64,000 nucleotides of DNA from positions 3,455,001 through 3,519,000 of the forward strand of contig NZ_MDGP01000001.1 in the NCBI RefSeq assembly GCF_001747095.1, given 5' to 3'. The notes beneath the pieces were generated by a model. The model did no database searches and had not been told where the DNA came from. It worked only from the letters and a program-made list of their open reading frames with translations. Made by a program: the position numbers and the translations under genes. This document shows, piece after piece, positions 8,101 through 14,380 of the stretch. Position 1 is the stretch's first letter. Every line of letters begins with the position of its first letter. Source of the stretch: Roseivirga sp. 4D4 (lineage in GTDB: Bacteria; Bacteroidota; Bacteroidia; Cytophagales; Cyclobacteriaceae).

Positions 8101-11032
8101 TGGAAGTACCAACGAAGACTTAAATACCCTCACTCCTGGCACCTATGCCGTACTGGTAACGGATGTAGGTGGTTGTACTTATTCCGCCAACTATACCATT
8201 ACCGAACCGTTACAGCTTTCTACCAACTTTTTGGCACAGAATGTCACTTGCTTTGGTGCCGATGATGGCAGTATTGATGTCACTGTTAGTGGAGGAACCT
8301 TGCCTTATACTTACAACTGGGATAATGGGGCCACAACAGAAGATATCTCAGGCCTGGCCGGAGGTAACTACGAGCTGATGGTCACCGATGCAAGAGGGTG
8401 CGTACTGACTACCAATATTGCCATAGGCGCACCAAGTGCCCCCCTAGGAGCCACAGCCACTATTACCAATACGCTCTGTAATGGTCAGCCGAATGGTATT
8501 GTGGAACTGGCTGTTACAGGTGGCACGGCACCTTTTAACTATTTATGGAGTAACGGTTCAAACCAAAGAGACTTGGTCAATGTATTTGCTGGCAGCTATG
8601 CCGTCACCATTACAGATGCTTCTGGTTGTGTGTTTACTGAGACCTATGTCGTTGGTGAGCCAGATGCCCTGGATATTGTTTTTGATGCCACCAGTACCTC
8701 CTGTTTTGGGGACTCTGATGGTTCAATCATCGCTACTGCTTCGGGCGGAACCGGACCATATTCTTATGTCTGGTCAAACGGAAGCACAAGCAAAGACCTT
8801 GTAAATATTAGTGGCGGAACCTACAACCTGACCATAGTCGATTCAAACAATTGTAGCATTACAAGGTCGGTCGAGGTTGGAGATTCCAGAGACCTTACCG
8901 TAGAGATTCAGAAGCAGGATGTCTTATGTAAGGGAGCGTCCACTGGATTCATTCAGCTGGATGTCACGGGAGGTAGTGGTTCGTATACTTATACCTGGAA
9001 TACCGGTCAAACCACAGATCAACTAGTCGATTTGAATGCCGGTGTTTATGAAGTATTAGTTTCAGACGCAGGAGGGTGTTCGACCACTGCCTCTATTGTT
9101 ATTGCTGAGCCAGCCGAAGCCCTAACAGTGGCCCTTGCTGATTATGAAGATCTCCTATGTTTTGGCGATCAGTCGGGAGTTATTAGCGCCCTTCCACAAG
9201 GTGGAATCGGTCCTTATACCTATTTGTGGAGCAATGGGGAACGCACTAGTCGAATTACAGGCTTAGGAGCAGGAACCTACTCGGTAGCCGTTACGGATGC
9301 CAATGGGTGCCTGGTGCAGCAGTCCGTGACAATCGCACAGCCAGCCGCTCCAATTACCATCGCGACAAGTGGAAAACTGAATCTTTCATGCTTAGATGAT
9401 GGAGACGGCAGTATCAATATTGATGTAACGGGGGGAACTGGACCATATGAATACTTATGGAGTACTGGAGATAGAGGAACCTCAATCGCCAACCTGAGTG
9501 CGGGAGATTATACGGTAAGAGTAAAAGATGCCAACGACTGTGTGGTGGAACGTATCTTTACCGTAACAGAGCCAGAACTGCTTAGCCTAGAAGATGCTGT
9601 GGTCAATGAAAGCCAGTGTTATGACGATCGTAACGGGTCCATCGAGCTCAACATTAAGGGAGGAACAGGTCCTTATACTTACCAATGGAATACTGGAGCG
9701 GTGACTAAAAATCTTATAGGCATAAGCTCGGGCACTTATGATGTACTTGTTACCGATGCTAATGGTTGTCAGGTGCAGGGTACCTATACCTTGGCAGAGC
9801 CAGAATTATACCGCATCAGCCCAGAAATATCCCCTATAAGTTGTGTAGGGGCAAATGATGCGTCCATCTCATTAAATATTGAAGGAGGGATAGAACCGAT
9901 TGCCATTCGTTGGAGCACAGGGGCTAGCACAGAAACACTCACCAATTTAAGCCCTGGGGTTTATAATGTTTTGGTTACCGATAAGAATGGTTGTACGATT
10001 CAGAACTCCTTCAATATCTTCGATCCATTACCACTCACTTTGGACGCATATATTGAAGATGCCACCAGGTGTAATGACCCGCAAAGTGGTCGAGTCAATG
10101 TAATAGTTTCAGGTGGCCAAGAGCCCTACCAATATCGCTGGACAAACGGAGCTACAGAGTCTTCTTTGATTGACGTACTGCCGGGAACCTATGTGGTGGA
10201 AGTCACCGATCGTTTTGGTTGTACCGTTCAGGGTACTTACACCGTTTTGCAGCCTGAACCTTTGCAAGTCGGTTTTAGCACCGAACCATATATTGATTGT
10301 GAAAATAGAATTGCCGGGACTTTAGTGAAAGCCAATGTGAAGGGTGGTGTAGGTAATTATAGATACCGATGGTCAAGAGGAGGAGGCACACGCTCAGAAT
10401 TTCTGGTAACCGATGGCGGCCGAATTTCCATTGAGGTTTCGGATGACCGAGGTTGTTTCCGCACGCGAGCAATAGACATTGATATCCCCGAATTAGGTAC
10501 TGCTGACTTTGAATATAATGCCGAATCGATCGACCTGACAGGAGAGCTGGCATCTAACGATCCTGTGAGTTTCTTTGACTTGTCCGTAGGAGAAGTGGTC
10601 GACTGGAAATGGGAGTTTGGCGATGGCTTCGACTCAGATGAAATTGATCCCATCCACACTTACGATGCTCCGGGCACCTACGAAGTATTGCTGACCGTGA
10701 CGGATCGAACGGGTTGCCAGACGGTTAAATCCACTACACTGGAAATTACGGAAGGTTATCGCATCATGGTGCCTACTGCATTTACACCTAACAATGATGG
10801 AAACAATGACTTCTTCCGGCCGAGAATGCTCGGACTTACCAAAGTCCGCCTCATCATATACAACACTTGGGGAGAAGTAATCTTTAGTACTGACGATGTA
10901 GAAACGAAGGGTTGGGATGGTACAGTCAAGGGCAAAAGAGCTGAAAACGGAAATTATGTTTTCAAACTCATTGGTGTCAGTTTCAATGGTCTCAAAGTCG
11001 AACGCGAAGGCATCTTCGCTCTAATGAAATAG
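2144..11032 (+). CDS. Giant SprB-repeat adhesin with PKD domain and type B (gliding motility-associated) C-terminal sorting domain
   Basis: This 2962-residue protein is a secreted, cell-surface adhesin of SprB type. Residues 1-29 form a signal peptide. I count about 36 tandem beta repeats of roughly 75 residues from about 38 to 2780. Each is built on the pattern CxGxxDGSIxxxxxGGxxPYxYxWxxG, then a GxYxVxVTDxxGC strand and an EP linker, as in the Pfam SprB repeat. A PKD domain follows at about 2799-2868 (WEFGDG motif). The last 88 residues (about 2875-2962) are the gliding motility-associated C-terminal domain (PTAFTPNNDG, IYNTWGEVIF, GWDG, NGNYVFKL), the type B signal of the type IX secretion system. 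SprB of Flavobacterium johnsoniae moves along the cell surface in gliding; an adhesion or motility role here is inferred. The PorP/SprF gene starts 3 bp downstream, the arrangement known for sprB/sprF pairs. Six units of a three-repeat super-repeat are listed separately. Confidence 0.95.
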   Translation: MPVTTNKRYYLRIILLLILFSCTAKLGFASEDEEQTGPVISSVSINSCVGSITISVTSGVLPYTYEWKDNGGTVLPFTSFIASGLTAGNYTVEVTDGNGDSTGPATYTVTNPPDLVGTVVVNDVTCRGDSDAQIVVTMGNGNPGYDWELFNGSMTSIGTGSIAFPNNVITITGLGIGNYTLRTADQDGCTGDIVFTVTQPANFLGYSIGSSTDATCFNSADGSITATGTGGWGAYTYQWIRLSDNAVIGTAATITGLAAGDYRLDIIDRGGTGCTISTPTLTINSPPEIIPTASISNALCNGDANGSIDLSVTGGVAPYSYSWSNGATTQDISGLAAGAYTVTITDNAGCTDVETFTVTEPAVLTINPVITDVDCFGDNTGRIQSNVSGGTGPYIYAWSTGNTSTNLNNRVAGTYSLTVTDANGCVATAVGLTVSQPAMALSKLSDVQTDPACFGNSDGSITITMQGGTAPYSYLWSNGDNTATATGLNAGIHSVTVTDANGCTYMEAFTLTDPARIAVAPVLTLPTCNGGADGAITVSASNGTGPYTYNWNTGDSGPTITGLVAGTYTVTVSDAGGCSVMENIVLGEPAVLVGNATVNNISCNGSADGSVFLAVSGGTGPYTYSWNTGATTNNITGLSAGAYSVTITDAAGCAIVENYNIIDPAPIGVAFTQTNILCKGASTGGIDITPSGGTAPYSYLWSNGATTQDLTNVAAGNYSVTVRDASSCAVVLNVTITEPALVLNLSGTQTNATCNGSNNGSIDVTVTGGAGPYSYAWNTGAITEDVTGLAPGNYSVSVTDANGCIKSIGFTITEPAPLAASPSKTDITCNGANDGAINVSVSGGTGPYTYAWADDGSITTSSRSGLNPGNYTVTVTDANGCMDVESITIIEPAQLTSSDVVQNVSCFGESTGAINLSISGGVAPYSFSWSNGALTEDLVNIPAGNYSVVITDVNGCTINDNFTITQPSSALSKTEAVQQITCNGAADGIINLTVTGGSAPYTYNWSNGSTSEDLNSLPAGSYSVTITDNNGCTINDTYVITDPPVLVLSGTKTDVSCFGADDGTVDITVSGGEAPYTFAWSNGETTEDVTSLAPGNYTVNITDARGCTTNQAFNIVEPSALSLGYAVNNVSCFGLANGSIDITVSGGSAPYSYSWSNASTSEDITGLIADDYIITVTDVNGCSLIETITVTQPVAALSTTEVVTDISCFGGSDGSIQLTPAGGTAPYTYSWNTGSTNKDIFGLSDGSYQVTITDANGCSIVENYTISMPIALQSSGTQVNVLCNGDNTGSIDLTVTGGTGAYTYTWSNGSTTEDLSNIVAGSYTVTIADARGCSINRSFTITQPLALNVVDNIVDVACFGDGDGSIDISVSGGIAPYTYSWSGGETTQDLFNLTGGSYTLTVTDANGCQSVNTYTVNEPTAALAVSGLVTDENCFGDSQGAVQLTVTGGSAPYSYSWNQGSTTKDVSGLGRGTYQVTVTDNNGCVIQENFTIGGPAAITAAAIVNDVTCNGNGDGSIDLSPSGGVGPYTYLWADGVTTEDRSGLSPANYGVTITDANGCSTFRNYVITQPTALIVTESINDVACFGDNNGSIDISVSGGIAPYTYSWSSGETTQDLISLSGGSYTLTVTDANGCQSVNTYTVNEPTAALAVAGIVTDENCFGDSQGAVQLTVTGGTAPYSYSWNQGSTTKDVSGLGRGTYQVTVTDNNGCVIQGDFTIGGPAALSATAIVNDVTCNGIGDGSIDLSISGGVGPYTFLWADGATTEDRTGLIPANYGVTITDANGCSTFQNYTITEPASILIGYTANDVNCFGDGNGSIAVSVTGGTLPYTYAWSSGQTTKDLTGISGGSYTLTVTDNNGCQTSETIVVAEPSAPLASTAVITDETCFGDNQGAVVLNVTGGTAPYSYSWNQGSSSKDIFGLSQGTYQVTITDNNGCSIQQDYTVSGPSAISLSADVSTISCNGAGDGSIDLTVAGGTGPFTFAWSNGSTNEDLNTLTPGTYAVLVTDVGGCTYSANYTITEPLQLSTNFLAQNVTCFGADDGSIDVTVSGGTLPYTYNWDNGATTEDISGLAGGNYELMVTDARGCVLTTNIAIGAPSAPLGATATITNTLCNGQPNGIVELAVTGGTAPFNYLWSNGSNQRDLVNVFAGSYAVTITDASGCVFTETYVVGEPDALDIVFDATSTSCFGDSDGSIIATASGGTGPYSYVWSNGSTSKDLVNISGGTYNLTIVDSNNCSITRSVEVGDSRDLTVEIQKQDVLCKGASTGFIQLDVTGGSGSYTYTWNTGQTTDQLVDLNAGVYEVLVSDAGGCSTTASIVIAEPAEALTVALADYEDLLCFGDQSGVISALPQGGIGPYTYLWSNGERTSRITGLGAGTYSVAVTDANGCLVQQSVTIAQPAAPITIATSGKLNLSCLDDGDGSINIDVTGGTGPYEYLWSTGDRGTSIANLSAGDYTVRVKDANDCVVERIFTVTEPELLSLEDAVVNESQCYDDRNGSIELNIKGGTGPYTYQWNTGAVTKNLIGISSGTYDVLVTDANGCQVQGTYTLAEPELYRISPEISPISCVGANDASISLNIEGGIEPIAIRWSTGASTETLTNLSPGVYNVLVTDKNGCTIQNSFNIFDPLPLTLDAYIEDATRCNDPQSGRVNVIVSGGQEPYQYRWTNGATESSLIDVLPGTYVVEVTDRFGCTVQGTYTVLQPEPLQVGFSTEPYIDCENRIAGTLVKANVKGGVGNYRYRWSRGGGTRSEFLVTDGGRISIEVSDDRGCFRTRAIDIDIPELGTADFEYNAESIDLTGELASNDPVSFFDLSVGEVVDWKWEFGDGFDSDEIDPIHTYDAPGTYEVLLTVTDRTGCQTVKSTTLEITEGYRIMVPTAFTPNNDGNNDFFRPRMLGLTKVRLIIYNTWGEVIFSTDDVETKGWDGTVKGKRAENGNYVFKLIGVSFNGLKVEREGIFALMK
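4859..8926 (+). repeat. Six tandem 678-bp (226-residue) higher-order repeat units inside the adhesin gene
   Basis: The first Cys codon of every third SprB repeat falls at 4859, 5537, 6215, 6893, 7571, 8249 and 8927, which is exactly 678 bp apart each time. Each unit is three repeats of 76, 75 and 75 residues (for example Cys codons 6215, 6443, 6668, 6893). The 76-residue repeat carries a distinctive linker with P-x-A-x-L. The register is lost before 4859 (previous spacing 684) and after 8927 (next spacing 690). The units starting at 6215 and 6893 are by far the most alike, with long shared stretches, which points to a recent tandem duplication. Confidence 0.85.
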
Positions 11033-11035
11033 CGT

Positions 11036-12064
11036 ATGAAGAAAAGTCTACCACTACTAGCGGTGCTGGTACTCCTTTGCCTTTGCAAAAATTTACAAGC
11101 CCAAGACCCCCAATTTTCTCAGTTTTATGCCTCACCATTGTACTTGAACCCGGCCTTAACAGGCTCTACAGATCGAGCAAGGGTTGGTGTGAATTACCGA
11201 AATCAATGGCCGTCACTTACGCATTCTTTTACCACAATTTCGGCTTATCTGGACTACTTTTCTAAAGCTGCGGAGAGTGGTATCGGGGTGATCATTACAG
11301 AGCACAAAGAAGGCTTTCTTGACTTTAAGTCAAGTGAAGTAGGGTTGTTATATTCTTATAAGCTTAGAATTTCAGATGCCTTGATTATGAGGACAGGCAT
11401 GCAGATGTCATATTTCAACAAGAACCTCAATTTTGAAGAGCTCGTATTCGGCAATCAAATCGACATTGACAATGGCCAGGTGATCGGACCGAGTGGAGAA
11501 GTTTTTGATCGTGGGGCAAGGGTCGACTTCTTGAGTGCTTCTGCAGGAACCCTTCTCTATTCGAGTGACACTTGGATAGGTTTTTCAATTCATCACATCA
11601 ACCGGCCCAATCAATCATTCTTAGATCAAGAAAGTCGACTGGACCGGAAGTACTCTTTGCACGCTGGGTACAAACTGATGTTTTCAAAAGGCAGGCGGTT
11701 AAGAACCGTTTCTTACCAGTTTCAAGAGCGATCGGCAACGTTCGCAGTTAACTACAAATCTCAGGGAGGATTTCGGCAGTTAGATGCTGGAGTTCAGTTG
11801 TACTTTCAACCATTGGTCATTGGTGCATGGTACCGCGGAATACCGATTCAGAACGTCAATAAGGTGGCAAAGAATGAATCGATAATAGCCTTGTTTGGGC
11901 TCGAACTCAACCAAGACCTGTCTTTTGGTTATAGCTACGACTTTACAGTTTCTCAATTAGCTGGAGTAACGGGAGGCGCACACGAGTTCTCCTTGACATT
12001 GTCTTTCGGAAAGATCGTCAAAAGGACAAGAAGAGATACGATTTTACCATGTTTTAAGTATTAA
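11036..12064 (+). CDS. PorP/SprF family type IX secretion outer membrane protein
   Basis: This 342-residue protein has a signal peptide (residues 1-22, ending LQAQ) and the family hallmark QDPQFSQFYASPLYLNPALT directly after it, then GVNYRNQWPSL. The rest alternates short beta strands, as in a 14-16 strand outer membrane barrel, ending in a region rich in aromatic residues. SprF of F. johnsoniae is needed for secretion of SprB; paralogues are each paired with a type B adhesin. The gene begins 3 bp after the stop of the giant adhesin, so the two are surely co-transcribed, and this protein probably serves that adhesin. Length is normal for the family. Confidence 0.95.
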   Translation: MKKSLPLLAVLVLLCLCKNLQAQDPQFSQFYASPLYLNPALTGSTDRARVGVNYRNQWPSLTHSFTTISAYLDYFSKAAESGIGVIITEHKEGFLDFKSSEVGLLYSYKLRISDALIMRTGMQMSYFNKNLNFEELVFGNQIDIDNGQVIGPSGEVFDRGARVDFLSASAGTLLYSSDTWIGFSIHHINRPNQSFLDQESRLDRKYSLHAGYKLMFSKGRRLRTVSYQFQERSATFAVNYKSQGGFRQLDAGVQLYFQPLVIGAWYRGIPIQNVNKVAKNESIIALFGLELNQDLSFGYSYDFTVSQLAGVTGGAHEFSLTLSFGKIVKRTRRDTILPCFKY

Positions 12065-12086
12065 ACCTTCTCTTTATATTGGCTGA

Positions 12087-12575
12087 ATGAAAGTTCTCTT
12101 TATTCAGACCGGTGGTACTATTGACAAGGATTACCCTAAAACCAATGCGGGATATGCCTTTGAGATAGACGAACCTGCTGTTTCCCGAATTTTGGAAAAG
12201 AGTTTCCCAGGCTTTCAGTTTGAGGTAAAGAGCCTTTTCAAAAAGGACAGTATGGATATGACCGATCAAGATCGTAATGAGCTCATGTCACTATTGTCAT
12301 CCACTGAATATTCCAAGATTGTCGTAACCCATGGGTCAGACACCATGGTTCAAACCGCCCAACACATCGGTAATATAAAAGGGAAAACAATACTGTTCAC
12401 AGGATCGTATAGGCCTCAACGATTTGCCGAATCTGATGCTGACTTTAATATCGGTGTGGCAGTCGGTGCTTTGAATGTTTTAACAGAAGGCACGCTTATT
12501 GCCATGAATGGTAAAATAATGGAGCCCGAGACATGTTATAAGCACCCAGAAACGGGCTTGTTCGAAACGAAATAA
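12087..12575 (+). CDS. Single-domain L-asparaginase-like protein
   Basis: This 162-residue protein covers only the N-terminal domain of the L-asparaginase family, whose members are usually about 330 residues. It keeps the first catalytic threonine motif (QTGGTID, residues 7-13) and the second (THGSDTM, about 79-85; the family usually has THGTDT), plus FTGSYRP. The C-terminal domain, which helps form the dimer and substrate pocket, is missing, and I do not find the lysine that normally pairs with the second-motif aspartate. Short proteins of this kind occur as intact genes in Bacteroidota, so this is probably not a truncation. Whether it hydrolyses asparagine is open. No signal peptide is seen, so it is cytoplasmic. 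The S8 protease gene follows after one base. Confidence 0.85.
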   Translation: MKVLFIQTGGTIDKDYPKTNAGYAFEIDEPAVSRILEKSFPGFQFEVKSLFKKDSMDMTDQDRNELMSLLSSTEYSKIVVTHGSDTMVQTAQHIGNIKGKTILFTGSYRPQRFAESDADFNIGVAVGALNVLTEGTLIAMNGKIMEPETCYKHPETGLFETK

Positions 12576-12576
12576 T

Positions 12577-14202
12577 ATGATTTTAAGAAATATGAGAAAA
12601 GTACTTTCAATGGCACTGCTGTGCCTTTCAATGTCTTTAGCAGCTCAAACCACTGCACCACCGAAGAACTGGTTTAACCTTGACCCTGTCGAAGACAAGG
12701 TGAATGGTGTGAGTACAGAAAGGGCTTATGAATACTTAAGAGGCAAGGAATCAAAGACAGTCATTGTCGCTGTAATTGACTCAGGCATCGACATTTTGCA
12801 TGAAGACTTAAAAGATGTTGTATGGATAAATGAAGATGAAATTCCTGATAACGGTATTGATGATGACAATAATGGATATGTAGATGATGTCTACGGCTGG
12901 AACTTCATTGGAGGTAAAGATGGCACCAACGTCAATAGGGATTCTTATGCCTTAGCCAGAGAATATAAGAGACTAAAACCTATTTATGATGGGAAGACCA
13001 AAAGCGACTTTAAGAAGAAGGAGTTAGAGGGATTCAAGTATTGGGAAGAGGTTCGAAAAGAATTCGAAAAAGGATCTGAAGAGACGCTCGGTCAACTGCA
13101 ATTATTAGAGAATGTAGATACACAGCTTAGAAGATTCAATAAGCTTTTTCAAGCCTACTTTATGATCGATTCTATCACCTATGATATTGTTCAGAAAGTG
13201 AGTTCTACAGACCAGACGGTACTTCAAGGGAAAGCGATTTTGTCCAGTGTTTATGAGGCTACAGACAAGAGCCTTGTTTTGGATAGCCTGATCTACTTCT
13301 TAGGCAAAGATCTTGAGCAAGTGACTACTCAGGCTGGTGCCTATGACTTAGAATTTGACCCCAGAGGAATTGTTGGAGATGACCCTAACAAGTTGGACGA
13401 AGTAGGATACGGAAACAATGACGTGATCGGCATCGGTACTAAGAACTTTCATGGTACACATGTATCAGGAATTATTGCAGCCAAGAGAGGCAATGGTCTA
13501 GGCATCGATGGAGTCGCTGATAATGTCAAAATTATGGCCTTGAGAGCTGTTCCTGATGGCGATGAGCGTGATAAGGATGTCGCTAATGCGATTCGTTATG
13601 CGGTAGACAATGGAGCCCAAATCGTCAATATGAGTTTTGGTAAGAGTTATTCAGCACATAAGGAGTATGTATATGAAGCAATTGAATATGCTGCTTCAAA
13701 AGGAGTCTTATTAGTACATGCTGCTGGCAACAGTGCAGAGAATATTGATGAAGCCAATAACTTCCCCAACGACTATATTGGAAAAAGAAAGAATATGCCT
13801 AACTGGATTGAGGTTGGTGCTTCGGATTCAGGTTTAGATGAAAACTACGTAGGAGTCTTCTCGAATTATGGTAAGAAGAATGTAGACGTTTTTGCTCCTG
13901 GTGTAGCCATTTACTCACTTGCTCCTGATAATGACTATCAAGATGCTCAGGGAACGAGCATGGCTTCTCCCGTGACCGCGGGCGTTGCAGCCATGCTGTT
14001 ATCTTACTTTCCTGACTTGAAAGCTGAGCAAATTAAAGATATCTTGATCAGGTCTTCCAGAAGCCTAAAAGGGCTTACGGTTTCCGCTCCTGGATCTGGT
14101 GAAGACGTGAGATTTGGGGATCTATCAGTTTCCGGAGGAATCATCAATGCGGCTGAGGCGGTTAAGCTGGCCGAGTCAATGACCTTGAAGAAGAAGCGAT
14201 AG
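12577..14202 (+). CDS. S8 family subtilisin-like serine protease, exported
   Basis: This 541-residue protein begins with a signal peptide ending SLAAQ at about residue 24. The catalytic triad is visible: Asp68 (AVIDSGID), His292 (FHGTHVSG) and Ser461 (GTSMASPVTAG), with the oxyanion Asn385 (HAAGNS). Between Asp and His lies an insertion of about 180 residues, mostly charged and helical, against about 30 residues in plain subtilisins. DDDNNGYVDDVYGWNF at about 95-110 is typical of Bacteroidota S8 proteases. No C-terminal sorting domain is seen, so the product is probably periplasmic or held elsewhere. Start is the ATG at 12577; a second in-frame ATG at 12592 would give a more standard signal peptide. 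The gene follows the asparaginase-like gene after one base and ends before a strong hairpin. Confidence 0.93.
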   Translation: MILRNMRKVLSMALLCLSMSLAAQTTAPPKNWFNLDPVEDKVNGVSTERAYEYLRGKESKTVIVAVIDSGIDILHEDLKDVVWINEDEIPDNGIDDDNNGYVDDVYGWNFIGGKDGTNVNRDSYALAREYKRLKPIYDGKTKSDFKKKELEGFKYWEEVRKEFEKGSEETLGQLQLLENVDTQLRRFNKLFQAYFMIDSITYDIVQKVSSTDQTVLQGKAILSSVYEATDKSLVLDSLIYFLGKDLEQVTTQAGAYDLEFDPRGIVGDDPNKLDEVGYGNNDVIGIGTKNFHGTHVSGIIAAKRGNGLGIDGVADNVKIMALRAVPDGDERDKDVANAIRYAVDNGAQIVNMSFGKSYSAHKEYVYEAIEYAASKGVLLVHAAGNSAENIDEANNFPNDYIGKRKNMPNWIEVGASDSGLDENYVGVFSNYGKKNVDVFAPGVAIYSLAPDNDYQDAQGTSMASPVTAGVAAMLLSYFPDLKAEQIKDILIRSSRSLKGLTVSAPGSGEDVRFGDLSVSGGIINAAEAVKLAESMTLKKKR

Positions 14203-14266
14203 ACTATAACAACCGTCAGACTATTCGAAGCCGTGTGACGGTTAATACTAATTCGATATTAAAAAG

Positions 14267-14299
14267 AACGATCCGACCGCTTTGAGCGGTCGGATCGTT
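14267..14299. terminator. Strong hairpin terminator between convergent genes
   Basis: A perfect 14-bp inverted repeat (14267-14280 and 14286-14299, arm AACGATCCGACCGC) surrounds a 5-nt loop. It is preceded by AAAAAG and followed by TTGG, so it can serve both the S8 protease operon on the + strand and the FtsX-like permease on the - strand. The GC-rich stem is one of the strongest in the window. Confidence 0.85.
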
Positions 14300-14380
14300 T
14301 TGGTTCTGAATGGTCAGATTTCTCCTATGGTCGAAATGACCTACGCGAGATAGGTTTATCTGGCAATAAGGATGAAGTAC

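Noticed and set aside
2246..10500. Regularly spaced repeats that might be taken for a CRISPR or tandem-repeat array
   Set aside because: The repeats are about 225 bp, in frame, and conserved at the protein level; they are SprB domains of one gene.
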